The translations under genes and the position numbers were made by a program. Below are positions 16,642-25,301 of a stretch of DNA of 43,382 nt, one piece after another (position 1 is the first letter of the stretch; every line of letters starts with the position of its first letter). The stretch comes from PGZG01 sp040235405 (GTDB taxonomy: Bacteria > Pseudomonadota > Gammaproteobacteria > Pseudomonadales > Alcanivoracaceae). The DNA is taken from NCBI GenBank assembly GCA_040235405.1, contig JBECKT010000109.1:1-43382 (forward strand), read 5' to 3'. The notes under the pieces were generated by a model. That model had not been told where the DNA came from. It saw only the letters and a program-made list of their open reading frames with translations, and ran no database searches.

Positions 16642-17985
16642 TCATCCGCTGGTAGCGCTATTGCGGCTACGCGGGATGCCGAGACGCTGGCGGCGCTCCC
16701 ACAGGCATTTGCGGCTTATGCCGAGCTTGCGGGCCAGTTCGGTCTCCGTCATGTGATCCTGATTTTCCATGACGAAGCGGGCGAAGTAGTCCTCAAGAGA
16801 CAGATCCTCGTTCGGGTCCTGAAAAGTACGGACCGGCACTGCCGCTGTATCAATGCCGAGCAACTCTACCGTGATCGGCGCGCCATCGGCCAGGATTACC
16901 GCACGCTCGATGGCATTCTCCAGCTCACGGACATTGCCGGGCCAGTGGTGGTGGTTCATGGCGCGGCGGGCCTCAGCGCCGAAGCCGCCGGTTTTCAGGT
17001 TCAGTCGGATGCTGATCCGTTCCAGCAGGCTGTCAGCCAGCAACAGGATGTCATCGCCCCTCTCGCGCAGTGGCGGCAGGTTGAGTTGCACCACTTGCAG
17101 GCGGTAGTAGAGGTCTTCGCGGAAGCTGCCGTCAGCGACCAGTCGCGGCAGGTCACGATGGCTGGCAGCGATGATCCGGGTGTCCACCCGGCGCGAACTG
17201 GTGGCACCAATGCGTTGTACCGTCTGGCTTTCAAGAAGTTGCAGCAGTCGTCCTTGAGCGGATGGCGACAGTTCATCTATTTCATCCAGGAACAGGGTGC
17301 CGCCGTCGGCGCTTTCTGCCAGTCCACGCAGGCTGCGCTCGCTATTATTGCCGCGCTCTACGCCAAACAGCAGCTGCTCCAGTTCTTCATTGGCCATGGC
17401 CGCGCAGTTCACCGGTACTATCGGCCCGCGGTTGCGCTCACTACGGTCGTGCAGGGTGCGGGCGACCAGTTCCTTGCCGGAGCCGGACTCTCCGCAGATC
17501 AGCACTGTGCTGTCGGTGACGGCGACACGGTTGATATGTTGCAGCAGGGCACGCATCACTTCGCTGGCGCCAATCATATCGCTGACCGGATATCGCTGGG
17601 CGAGATCGGCACGCAGTGCATCATTGCCACGCTTGAGGGTGCGTTCCTTGAGGATGCGGCTGACCGCCATCACCATTTCATCGTGATCAAACGGTTTGGC
17701 AATGTAGTCGACGGCGCCGAGTTTCATGGCATCCACCGCCGAGCGCAAACTGGCGTAGCTGGTCATGATCAGAACCGGCGTGGGTCTGGCCTGCTGGACC
17801 AGGTCGGTGCCATGGGCGCCGGGCAGGCGCAGGTCGCTGATGATCAGATCAAAATCACGCAGATCATGACTGCCGGCCTGCTCCACCGAGTCGGCTTCTA
17901 CCACGCTGTGGTCGTGACGTTCCAGCAGCTTGCGCAGGGCGCCGCGAATAACCGGTTCGTCTTCGACAATCAGAACATGACTCAT
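16642..17985 (-). CDS. cbrB: CbrB-like NtrC-family response regulator lacking GAFTGA
   Basis: CbrB is the DNA-binding partner of CbrA in carbon/nitrogen balance control. The 447 residues show a receiver domain (1-115, phospho-Asp51), an AAA+ domain with Walker A GESGSGKE (165-172), Walker B TLFLDEIDEL (230-239) and the FREDLYYRL arginine region, and a Fis-type HTH. The C-terminus (EDLSLEDYFARFVMENQDHM, then TETELARKLG and CLWERRQRLGIPR) is nearly identical to Pseudomonas CbrB as I recall it, so orthology is strong. The GAFTGA loop that contacts sigma54 is absent: after LLFG the sequence is VERGNNSERSLRGL (209-222), two residues shorter than normal. The start ATG overlaps the cbrA stop (ATGA). 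Confidence 0.92.
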   Translation of the reverse strand: MSHVLIVEDEPVIRGALRKLLERHDHSVVEADSVEQAGSHDLRDFDLIISDLRLPGAHGTDLVQQARPTPVLIMTSYASLRSAVDAMKLGAVDYIAKPFDHDEMVMAVSRILKERTLKRGNDALRADLAQRYPVSDMIGASEVMRALLQHINRVAVTDSTVLICGESGSGKELVARTLHDRSERNRGPIVPVNCAAMANEELEQLLFGVERGNNSERSLRGLAESADGGTLFLDEIDELSPSAQGRLLQLLESQTVQRIGATSSRRVDTRIIAASHRDLPRLVADGSFREDLYYRLQVVQLNLPPLRERGDDILLLADSLLERISIRLNLKTGGFGAEARRAMNHHHWPGNVRELENAIERAVILADGAPITVELLGIDTAAVPVRTFQDPNEDLSLEDYFARFVMENQDHMTETELARKLGISRKCLWERRQRLGIPRSRNSATSG

Positions 17986-20939
17986 GCTGTGATCCCGTCC
18001 GCCGCCGGCACGGTATTGGCTGCCGGCAGGCTGATAATAAAGCGTGTGCCGTGATCCTCTCGGGTCGGGCTTTCCACCCGGATGGTGCCACGGTGATCTT
18101 CGATAATGCTGTATACCAGCGCCAGGCCCAGTCCGGTACCCCGTCCGGGCGGTTTGCTGGTGACAAACGGCTCGAACAGGGTATCAAGCAGAGCCGCCGG
18201 AATACCATGACCGAGATCTTCGATGCTCACCACTATCTGATCGGCGGTGCGTTCGGCGTGAATGCGGACCGGCTGATCATCCGGGCTGGCGTCGGCGGCG
18301 TTGGCAAACAGGTTAACAAAAACCTGCAGCAGTCGCTGGGCATCACCGGACACCATCAGGTCGTTGGCGCAATAATTTTCAAAACGCTGGCGCCGGCGGT
18401 CCGGGTCCAGTGCCAGCAAAGCAATGGCTTCCGCCGCGGTGTCATGAATATCGACGGGCAAGTGGTGATGTTGCGGTAGCTGGCCGCTGTGACTGAAGGT
18501 CACCAGCGATTCGACAATCCGGGTGATGCGCCGCGTTTGTTCGAGAATCTGGCTGGTGCCCTGATTCAATTCGTCATCCGAGGCGCCGAGGGCAAGGTTC
18601 TGGGTCAGGCAGGCGATCGCGGTGACCGGATTGCCGATTTCATGGGCGACACCGGCGGCCAGGCGGCCGATCGAAGCAAGCCGCTCGTTATGCGCCGCTC
18701 GCAGTTCCAGTGCCCGGATTTCGGTGACGTCTTCGACCACGATTACCTGGCCGGCATCGCGCTCACCATGTAGTGATTCGTGCACTCGAGACTTGTGCAG
18801 GCTCAACCAGCGAGTGGTGCTGCGCAGATTGATTTCCTGTTGCGGTTGATGACTGACATCGCCTCTGGCAAACCCGAGCAACGGTTCGCGCCAGGGGCCC
18901 GGCAGATTGGCGAGACGCGAACCGATCATGCGTCGGCCGGAAATGCCAGTCAGCTTTTCCATGGCCAGGTTCCAGCCGATAATTTCATCGTCAGCTCCGA
19001 GCGAGATCACGCCCATCGGCAATTCCAGCAGCGTTTGTCGATGGAACCGGCGCAAGCTGTCCAGTTCAGCGGCAAGGCCGGAAAGCCGGCTGCGATACTG
19101 CTCAAGACGCGACTCGATAAACTGGATGTCCTCGTTACTTTCCTTTTCACCCTGAGCCTTGTAGGGCAGGTGATCGTCGACCAGCTGATGCGCTACTGAC
19201 GGGCCCAGCAGGCCGGACAGGTTGGTCTCCAGCTGATCGCGCAGGCGCCGAAGGGCGTACGGCCGGGTTTCGTTGCGGCTCAGGGTGAGATCGCGCAGTG
19301 CCAGCTCCACTTCGCGTTCGGCCGTGACGGCGCCGAGTGGTTGCGCCAGCGAGCGGATAAAGTCGTCGACATCATCCGCCTCCAGCTCCCAGCGATAGGG
19401 GCGGCGCAGGCTGTCAACAGCACAGGCCTGGGCGGCATTTTCCTCGGCACTGCTGGTGGTGGTAACCAGCGAGACCACAGCAAACAGGATGCCATTGCTG
19501 GCGACCGACATAAGCGCAATGGTATGCCACTGGGTCAGCGGGCTGGCAAAGCGCAGGCCAAGCAGTTCCGACAAACCGGTCCAGTGCAGCGATGGATCCA
19601 GCGTGGGCAGTACCAGCATCAGCAGCCAGATCAGGAAGCCGGCAAGCAAGCCGGTAACCATGCCGCGACGATTACCGCCGGGCCAAAACAGGGTGCCGAT
19701 CAGGCCCGGTACAAATTGCAAGGTGGCGACGAATGACATCACGCCGAGCGAAATCAGGCTGTGGCGATGCCCGAGCCAGGAATAAAACAGGTAGGCCAGA
19801 GCGATCACGCCGACAATCAGAACTCGCCGTGCCCACAGCAGCCAGCGGTACAGGTCCTCGCCGGGTTGTGGCCGCCGCAGCGGCAGCACCAGATGGTGCA
19901 GGGTCATGCCGGACAGCGCCAGGGTGGCGACAATCAGCATGCCGGTGGCGCCGGCAAGGCCGGCAAGATAGGCCAGCAGGGCGCCTTGATCGCCAAATCT
20001 GCCGGACAGGCCAAGGGCAAAATAATCCGCCGGGGTGGCGACATCTGTTGCCAGCGCAGCCCAGAGAATAATCGGCACACAGATCGCCATGACCAGTAGC
20101 ATCAGCGGCACTGCCCAGCTGGCGGTGATCAGTGCCCGGGGGTTCAGGTTTTCGGCGAACGCCATATGGAACATGTGAGGCATCACCACCGCCGAGACAA
20201 AGAATGCCAGAATCAGGCTATGCCAGGTGCCGTCGTGCAGCGGGAAGTAAAGCCGGGCGAGCATCTCCGGATGCTGGTCGAGCCATTCATTCAGGCCGTC
20301 CGGGCCATCGAACACACCGAACAGGCCGATCAGGGCAACACCGACAAATGCGACCAACTTGATCAGCGATTCAGTTGCCATGGCCACCACCAGACCTTCA
20401 TGTTTTTCCCGGGCGGTGGCGTGTCGGGCGCCGAACAGAATGGCGAACAGCGCAAGCATGGCGCAGAACCAGAGGCCGACATCCAGCGGCTGGGCATCAC
20501 CGCTCATGATGGCGACGGATTCGGCAACGGCTTTGATCTGCAAAGCGAGCAGCGGCAGCATGCTGGCGAGCATAATCAGCGTGGTCAGCGCGCCGGCGGC
20601 GCGGCTGCGATAGCGAAATGCAAACAGGTCGGCCAGCGAGCCGAGCTGGTAGGTGCTGGTCAGGCGCAGAATCGGCGCCAGCAGAATCGGCGCCAGCAGA
20701 AATACACCGGAAATGCCGAGAAAATAGGCGAGGTAGTTGTAGCCGTACTGATAGGCGTAGCCGACGCTGCCATACACCGCCCAGGCACTGCAATACACGC
20801 CGAGGGAAAACACATAGACCATCGGGTGGCGCACCAGTCTGGCCGGCAGCCAGCCGCGGTCGGTGATCCAGGCAATCAGAAAAAGAAACAGCAGCCAGGC
20901 ACCGGCGATGGCGAGCAGGTAGTAGAAATTAAAGTCCAT
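17982..20939 (-). CDS. cbrA: CbrA-like sensor kinase with SLC5 transporter domain
   Basis: CbrA is a membrane histidine kinase whose N-terminus is a sodium/solute symporter (SLC5) module. The 985 residues show about 13 hydrophobic segments (about 1-500), a linker of the STAC type, a PAS domain (about 640-740, with QTLLELPMGVISLGADDEIIGWN), a HisKA domain with phospho-His766 in AAGVAHEIGNP, and a HATPase domain with N, G1 (DLGHGIP) and G2 (GRGTGLGLAL) boxes. Length matches Pseudomonas CbrA (about 983). I prefer ATG at 20939 (MDFNFYY), 11 bases inside the end of the small upstream gene. TTG at 20960 is possible. In Pseudomonas, CbrA responds to carbon/nitrogen status and its SLC5 part takes up histidine. 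Confidence 0.94.
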   Translation of the reverse strand: MDFNFYYLLAIAGAWLLFLFLIAWITDRGWLPARLVRHPMVYVFSLGVYCSAWAVYGSVGYAYQYGYNYLAYFLGISGVFLLAPILLAPILRLTSTYQLGSLADLFAFRYRSRAAGALTTLIMLASMLPLLALQIKAVAESVAIMSGDAQPLDVGLWFCAMLALFAILFGARHATAREKHEGLVVAMATESLIKLVAFVGVALIGLFGVFDGPDGLNEWLDQHPEMLARLYFPLHDGTWHSLILAFFVSAVVMPHMFHMAFAENLNPRALITASWAVPLMLLVMAICVPIILWAALATDVATPADYFALGLSGRFGDQGALLAYLAGLAGATGMLIVATLALSGMTLHHLVLPLRRPQPGEDLYRWLLWARRVLIVGVIALAYLFYSWLGHRHSLISLGVMSFVATLQFVPGLIGTLFWPGGNRRGMVTGLLAGFLIWLLMLVLPTLDPSLHWTGLSELLGLRFASPLTQWHTIALMSVASNGILFAVVSLVTTTSSAEENAAQACAVDSLRRPYRWELEADDVDDFIRSLAQPLGAVTAEREVELALRDLTLSRNETRPYALRRLRDQLETNLSGLLGPSVAHQLVDDHLPYKAQGEKESNEDIQFIESRLEQYRSRLSGLAAELDSLRRFHRQTLLELPMGVISLGADDEIIGWNLAMEKLTGISGRRMIGSRLANLPGPWREPLLGFARGDVSHQPQQEINLRSTTRWLSLHKSRVHESLHGERDAGQVIVVEDVTEIRALELRAAHNERLASIGRLAAGVAHEIGNPVTAIACLTQNLALGASDDELNQGTSQILEQTRRITRIVESLVTFSHSGQLPQHHHLPVDIHDTAAEAIALLALDPDRRRQRFENYCANDLMVSGDAQRLLQVFVNLFANAADASPDDQPVRIHAERTADQIVVSIEDLGHGIPAALLDTLFEPFVTSKPPGRGTGLGLALVYSIIEDHRGTIRVESPTREDHGTRFIISLPAANTVPAADGITA

Positions 20940-21105
20940 CGAAGTCCCGGCTGCGACCAATCCAGTAACTCAGACCGATCAACAGGCCCCAGACCAGAAA
21001 AGGCCGGAACCAGGCCCGGCCGCCATCACTCCACCATTCAATGATGGTTGGTGACAGCAGATAGGTGCCGAGAATAAATATGATCAGCAGACGATCGGTG
21101 TACAT
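20929..21105 (-). CDS. small membrane protein upstream of cbrA (CbrX-like)
   Basis: A 58-residue frame (MYTDRLLIIFILGTYLLSPT, later WFRPFLVWGLLIGLSYWIG, ending SRDFDGL) runs directly into cbrA and overlaps its ATG by 11 bases. It has two hydrophobic segments (about 6-23 and 35-49) and so is probably a two-helix inner-membrane protein. Pseudomonas has a similar tiny gene before cbrA, which I recall as cbrX in P. putida, where its translation is coupled to cbrA. Size, position and overlap agree. It could help assemble or regulate the SLC5 part of CbrA. Confidence is good that it is a gene, lower for function. Confidence 0.75.
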   Translation of the reverse strand: MYTDRLLIIFILGTYLLSPTIIEWWSDGGRAWFRPFLVWGLLIGLSYWIGRSRDFDGL

Positions 21106-21147
21106 GCGCGCATCCGTAACCGGGTACTGGCATGGTAAACGGCTGCT

Positions 21148-21984
21148 TCAGGAATGGGTAGGCAGGCCGGTTTGCAAGGCGGCGCCGAGCATCTGTTCAG
21201 GCCGATCAAGGTCCACCTCAATGCCAAGGTGTGACAGAGCCTGCTGCAACGTCATTGCTGCCTGACCGTCTTCGACGGCGGCGGCGCCGGCAGATTTCGA
21301 CAGTTTCTGGCCATCGGCGCCCAGCACCACCGGCAGGTGGCCGTAGCGAGGCAGTGGCCGATCAAGACAATTCAGCACATGGATCTGGCGCGGGGTGGAG
21401 TCAAGCAGGTCGATGCCGCGAACCACATCGGTGATGGCCAGGTCGGCATCGTCAAGGGCGCAGGCCAGCTGGTAGGCATACAGGCCATCCCGGCGCCGGA
21501 TGACAAAAGCGCCTTCGTGCCGGTCAAGATGAAAGCGTTGGCGGCCCTGAAAGCGATCATCGAAACAGACCGGCCGGGCCGGCACTGCGAGCCTGACTGC
21601 GGCATCCTCGACGTTATTCACCGCCATGGACTTGCCGGGGTGAAGGTTGTCGATTGCTTCCAGCTCGCGCCGGGACAGCTTGCAGTAAAACGCATCCCCT
21701 GCTGCCAGCAGCTGTTGCACGGCCGCCTCATATGCCTCGTGGCGGCGGCTCTGGTAATGCACCGGACCGTCCCAGTGCAGGGCAAAGGCGTCGAGTTGCT
21801 GCAGGATGCTGTCGGCGGCGCCGGGTTGCTCGCGGGGTGGATCGATATCATCAATACGAAGCAGCCATTCGCCCTGATGGTGGCGGGCGTCCAGCCAGCT
21901 GGCCAGCGCCATCACCAGCGAGCCGAAATGTAGCGGCCCGGACGGTGTTGGCGCAAACCTGCCCCGATAGTGCGGTGCTGTCAT
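21148..21984 (-). CDS. gluQ: glutamyl-Q tRNA(Asp) synthetase
   Basis: GluQ is a truncated glutamyl-tRNA synthetase paralogue that attaches glutamate to queuosine in tRNA-Asp. The 278 residues contain the HIGH-like motif PTPSGPLHFGSLVMALASWLD near the N-terminus, the RIDDIDPPRE segment and the KMSKS-like KLSKSAG, and have no anticodon-binding domain, as expected. The zinc-binding region of E. coli GluQ (CxC...C) is reduced here to a single Cys (FYCKLSRRELEA), so the metal site looks lost. I use the ATG at 21984, which has GGAG upstream; an in-frame TTG at 21999 is less likely. It is downstream of dksA, the usual pairing. Confidence 0.95.
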   Translation of the reverse strand: MTAPHYRGRFAPTPSGPLHFGSLVMALASWLDARHHQGEWLLRIDDIDPPREQPGAADSILQQLDAFALHWDGPVHYQSRRHEAYEAAVQQLLAAGDAFYCKLSRRELEAIDNLHPGKSMAVNNVEDAAVRLAVPARPVCFDDRFQGRQRFHLDRHEGAFVIRRRDGLYAYQLACALDDADLAITDVVRGIDLLDSTPRQIHVLNCLDRPLPRYGHLPVVLGADGQKLSKSAGAAAVEDGQAAMTLQQALSHLGIEVDLDRPEQMLGAALQTGLPTHS

Positions 21985-22003
21985 TGCTGTCTCCGGCAAT
22001 GCA

Positions 22004-22027
22004 AAACGCCGGGTTGCCCCGGCGTTT
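22004..22027 (-). terminator. hairpin terminator/attenuator between dksA and gluQ
   Basis: AAACGCCGGG (22004-22013) pairs with CCCGGCGTTT (22018-22027), a ten-base-pair stem with a four-base loop. On the minus strand it is followed by one more T and then GC, so the T tract is short. It lies between the dksA stop and the gluQ start. A terminator at this place is known to limit gluQ expression in enteric bacteria. Confidence 0.65.
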
Positions 22028-22054
22028 CATGCAGATCAGGCAGGCCCGCGAACA

Positions 22055-23182
22055 TCAGCCGGCGAGCTGCTTTTCCTTGATCTCGGCAAGCTCCTTGCAA
22101 TCGATACAGAGCTCGGCGGTGGGCCGCGCTTCAAGGCGGCGGATGCCGATCTCGATGCCGCAGGCTTCGCACCAGCCGTAGTCACCCTTGTCGACCTTGT
22201 CGAGCGCTTTTTCGATCTTTTTCAGCAGCTTGCGCTCGCGATCACGGGCGCGCAGCTCAAGGGCAAACTCCTCCTCCTGGGTGGCCCGGTCGTTCGGGTC
22301 CGGCAGGTTGGCGGCTTCATCCTGCAGATGGTGCATGGTGCGGTCCGCTTCCTCCATCAGTTCCTGGCGCCAGGCCAGCAGAATCTTGCGGAAGTGCTCG
22401 CCCTGCGCCGGGCTCATGTATTCCTCGTTCTTGCCCGGCATGTAGGGTGCGAGGCCAAAAATCGGCGTTGTCGAAGCGGAAATGTTGGTGGTGCTGGTTT
22501 GGCGTTTCACGGGTGTCGGTACCTGTACAGAGGACTGCGTTGCTCTCCCCGCACTCGGTTTGGCCGGTAACACGGAAGCAGGCCGGGCGGGAATAGCCGA
22601 TGCACTGGCCGGTTTCACCGCTGCCTTCCTGGCGGTTTTCGGTTTCGCTGATTCCTGTTTCACCGGCGTCTTGCTGGCCGCAGGTTTGGCGGCAGCCGGC
22701 TTCGGTGCGGGCGCCTTGGGTGTTGCTTTCGGCTTGGCGGCAGTTTTTGGGGCTGCCGATTTTGCCGGAGATTTCTTGCTGGTATCAGTCTTTGCTGTTC
22801 CAGCTTTGCCTTTTACCGGGGCAGTGGCCTTCGTCTTGGCGGGCGCTGCTTTTTTGTTCGGGGCGGGTTTATTGCTGGCGCCTGGCTGGCCGGCTTTTTT
22901 TGCCGCGGGCTTTGCAGCTGCCTTCGCTGCGGCCTTTTTTGCAGCCGGTTTTGCCGTGGGCTTGGCGGCAGCTTTTTTCGTGGCAGGCTTGGCAGTTTTG
23001 GGCTTGCTGTCTTTTTTTGCGGGCGCTTTCACTACAGATGCCTTGGCAGCGGGCTGTTTCGCTGCAGCGGTTTTTTTCAGGGTTTTGGCCGGTTTGGCCG
23101 CAGCAGACTTCTTTGCGGCATCCGCCTTCGGGGTGGCTTTGGCTGTCGGTTTGGTGCTGCTGCTTTTCTTGCGGGTAGCCAT
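22055..23182 (-). CDS. dksA: DksA with long Lys/Ala/Pro-rich N-terminal extension
   Basis: DksA binds the RNA polymerase secondary channel and, with ppGpp, mediates the stringent response. The C-terminal ~120 residues are a near-canonical DksA: the coiled coil with the DPNDRA tip (both catalytic Asp present), RDRERKLLKKIEKAL, and a C4 zinc finger (CEAC...CIDC) within GIEIGIRRLEARPTAELC. In front lie about 250 residues of low-complexity KPAAKK/KAAAK-type repeats resembling histone H1, giving 375 residues against about 150 usually. The ATG at 23182 has AAGGGAG upstream; an in-frame start at 23203 is less likely. The frame is uninterrupted, so I treat the extension as translated. It may bind DNA or RNA. 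Confidence 0.93.
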   Translation of the reverse strand: MATRKKSSSTKPTAKATPKADAAKKSAAAKPAKTLKKTAAAKQPAAKASVVKAPAKKDSKPKTAKPATKKAAAKPTAKPAAKKAAAKAAAKPAAKKAGQPGASNKPAPNKKAAPAKTKATAPVKGKAGTAKTDTSKKSPAKSAAPKTAAKPKATPKAPAPKPAAAKPAASKTPVKQESAKPKTARKAAVKPASASAIPARPASVLPAKPSAGRATQSSVQVPTPVKRQTSTTNISASTTPIFGLAPYMPGKNEEYMSPAQGEHFRKILLAWRQELMEEADRTMHHLQDEAANLPDPNDRATQEEEFALELRARDRERKLLKKIEKALDKVDKGDYGWCEACGIEIGIRRLEARPTAELCIDCKELAEIKEKQLAG

Positions 23183-23333
23183 TCTGATCAACTCCCTTAA
23201 CATACTCGCTGCTCGCTGTTAGTGTGCCACCGGCTCCGCCGGCCCGGACCTCAGGTCCGACTAAACGTCCGACAATACCCGTCACATCGGGTCCTGTCAC
23301 CCATGGAACGTCGCCCTGGCAAAAGCGCCGCGC

Positions 23334-23362
23334 ATTATAGCCGGACGTATCCAAACTGAAAG
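23334..23362 (-). promoter_or_regulatory. candidate dksA promoter
   Basis: The minus strand holds a perfect TATAAT (23339-23334), with CTTTCA 17 bases upstream as a weak -35. Transcription would start near 23327, giving a leader of about 145 bases. The leader contains two small palindromes, including CGGACCT-C-AGGTCCG at 23245-23259, whose role is unknown. Confidence 0.5.
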
Positions 23363-23383
23363 TCGACAGAAGGACTGATTTGC

Positions 23384-24565
23384 ATGTTTCGCCAGGCCTC
23401 CCGGAACGACCGTATTGCCCCGTTTCATGTCATGGCGCTGCTCGGGCGGGCGCAGGCCCTGCAGGCCGCCGGTCATGATGTCATCCATCTGGAAGTGGGC
23501 GAACCGGACTTTCCGACGCCAGCGCCCATCGTTGCCGCCGGCCAGCGGGCGCTGACGGCGGGCCTGACCCATTACACGCCCGCCACCGGCCTGCCGGCCC
23601 TGCGTCAGGCCATTGCGGACTATTATGCCGACCGTTTCGATTTGATGCTGGCTCCCCGCCGGATTATCGTGACGCCCGGTGCTTCCGGTGCCTTGCAGCT
23701 GGCGCTGGCATTACTGGTTGATCCCGGTGACGGGGTATTGCTGACTGATCCGGGCTATCCCTGCAACCGGCACTTTGTCGAGCTGGTCAATGGCGTGCCG
23801 CAGACATTGCCGTTGTGTCGTGACGGCAGCATGACGGATGTTCGTGTCAGTGCCGGCAAAATCCGCCAGTGCTGGCAGGCGAACACCGTGGCCACATTGC
23901 TGGCCTCGCCGGATAACCCTACCGGCACCGTGCTGTCCGCCGATGAATGTTCTGCCATCGCGGCGACAGTACGCGAACTGGGCGGCGCCCTGATTGTTGA
24001 CGAGATCTATCAGGGACTGGTGTACGAACAACCGGTTCACACGGTGTTGTCTGATGCGCCTGACGCGCTGGTGCTGAACAGCTTCAGCAAATATTTCGGT
24101 ATGACCGGCTGGCGGTTGGGCTGGATGGTAGTGCCGGACGAACATGTCGCTGCGCTGGAACGTATGGCGCAGAACTTTTTTATCGCCCCCGCCACTATAT
24201 CCCAGCATGCAGCGCTGGCGGCATTTCTGCCGGAAACCCGTGCTGAACTGGATCGTCGTCGCGATGTGCTCGATGCGCGCCGTAAACTTGTGCTACAGGC
24301 ATTGCCGGGGTTGGGGTTGAAGGTTATTGGCGAGCCGCAGGGCGCGTTTTACATCTATGTCGATGCCAGCGCTGTTACCGATAACAGCTTCGCCTTCTGC
24401 GAGCAGTTGCTGGAACAGGAGTTTGTTGCCCTGACGCCGGGTGCGGATTTTGGTGCCGTGCATGGCCCGGAAAAATGTCTGCGCATTGCCTACACCACGG
24501 ATGAAGGGCGTTTGCAGGAAGCGCTGGAGCGGCTGCGCCGCTTTGTCAGCAGGAACGGCAGATGA
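23384..24565 (+). CDS. PLP-dependent class I/II aminotransferase
   Basis: This is a fold-type I aminotransferase of 393 residues. Seen are VIHLEVGEPDFPTP near residue 33, GLTHYTPATGLPALRQAI, VTPGASGALQLAL, SPDNPTGTVLS, a DEIYQGLVY Asp/Tyr motif and the PLP lysine K236 in NSFSKYFGMTGWRLGW, then an RIAYTT arginine near the end. The substrate cannot be read from sequence; aspartate/tyrosine or alanine-type keto acids are likely. It is divergent from dksA and overlaps sfsA by four bases (ATGA). The same pairing near dksA is known in Pseudomonas. The ATG is preceded by AGAAGGA. Confidence 0.92.
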   Translation: MFRQASRNDRIAPFHVMALLGRAQALQAAGHDVIHLEVGEPDFPTPAPIVAAGQRALTAGLTHYTPATGLPALRQAIADYYADRFDLMLAPRRIIVTPGASGALQLALALLVDPGDGVLLTDPGYPCNRHFVELVNGVPQTLPLCRDGSMTDVRVSAGKIRQCWQANTVATLLASPDNPTGTVLSADECSAIAATVRELGGALIVDEIYQGLVYEQPVHTVLSDAPDALVLNSFSKYFGMTGWRLGWMVVPDEHVAALERMAQNFFIAPATISQHAALAAFLPETRAELDRRRDVLDARRKLVLQALPGLGLKVIGEPQGAFYIYVDASAVTDNSFAFCEQLLEQEFVALTPGADFGAVHGPEKCLRIAYTTDEGRLQEALERLRRFVSRNGR

Positions 24566-25284
24566 AATTTGATCCGCCGCTGCAGCAGGCAAAGCTGATT
24601 CGCCGCTACAAGCGCTTTATGGCCGATGTTGAACTGGCTGATGGCAGCGTCATTACCTTGCACTGTCCGAATACCGGCTCAATGAAGAACTGCCAGCCGG
24701 CTGGCGCGGCGGTGTTGTACTCGGACAGCGGCAACCCGGCGCGCAAATATCGTCACACTCTGGAGGCTGTGCAGGTGGCCCATGGTCACTGGGCCGGGGT
24801 CAACACGGCGCGCCCCAATCAGCTGGTTGCGGAAGCGATTCTGGAAAAGCGTATTCCCGGGCTGAAGCGTTTTGCCGCGCTGCGTCGGGAAGTCACCTTT
24901 GCTGACAGCCGCTTGGATATCGCGCTGGATCATGCCGATGGCGCGCACACCTATATCGAGGTCAAGAATGTGACACTGGGCCCGGCCGAGGATGAACCGG
25001 ATCATGGTGTCATTGCCTTTCCGGATGCGGTCACCAAGCGCGGCCAGAAGCATTTGCTGACGTTGATGGAAGTGGTCAGGCAGGGGCACAGGGCGGTGTT
25101 GTTCTTTTGTGCTCAACATACCGGTGCGAAGGCGGTACGCCCGGCCGACGAGATAGATTCGACGTACGGCGATTTACTGCGCAGGGCAATAGCAGAAGGT
25201 GTGGTTGTGATGTGCTGGAAGACCGTTATACAGGCGGACGGGTTCAGGCTGGATATCCCGGTGCCTCTGCGCTCCGGGGGGTAA
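24562..25284 (+). CDS. sfsA: SfsA family protein
   Basis: SfsA was named for a sugar fermentation stimulation phenotype in E. coli and is described as a DNA-binding, nuclease-like fold protein; its biochemical role is unsettled. The 240 residues show the conserved N-terminus (FDPPLQQAKLIRRYKRFMADV), the HCPNTGSMKNC motif, the nuclease-like acidic motif SRLDIAL...YIEVKNVTL and FPDAVTKRGQKHL. Length fits (about 235). It starts within the aminotransferase stop and is probably translationally coupled. It ends 17 bases from the convergent response-regulator gene, with no terminator visible between them. Confidence 0.95.
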   Translation: MKFDPPLQQAKLIRRYKRFMADVELADGSVITLHCPNTGSMKNCQPAGAAVLYSDSGNPARKYRHTLEAVQVAHGHWAGVNTARPNQLVAEAILEKRIPGLKRFAALRREVTFADSRLDIALDHADGAHTYIEVKNVTLGPAEDEPDHGVIAFPDAVTKRGQKHLLTLMEVVRQGHRAVLFFCAQHTGAKAVRPADEIDSTYGDLLRRAIAEGVVVMCWKTVIQADGFRLDIPVPLRSGG

Positions 25285-25301
25285 CAACCGGGCATTCCGT
25301 G

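Noticed and set aside
22482..23222. Ala/Phe/Leu-rich frame antisense to the dksA extension that looks like a membrane protein
   Set aside because: It arises from complementing Lys/Ala codons of the low-complexity tail; the dksA frame has a good start and a conserved end.
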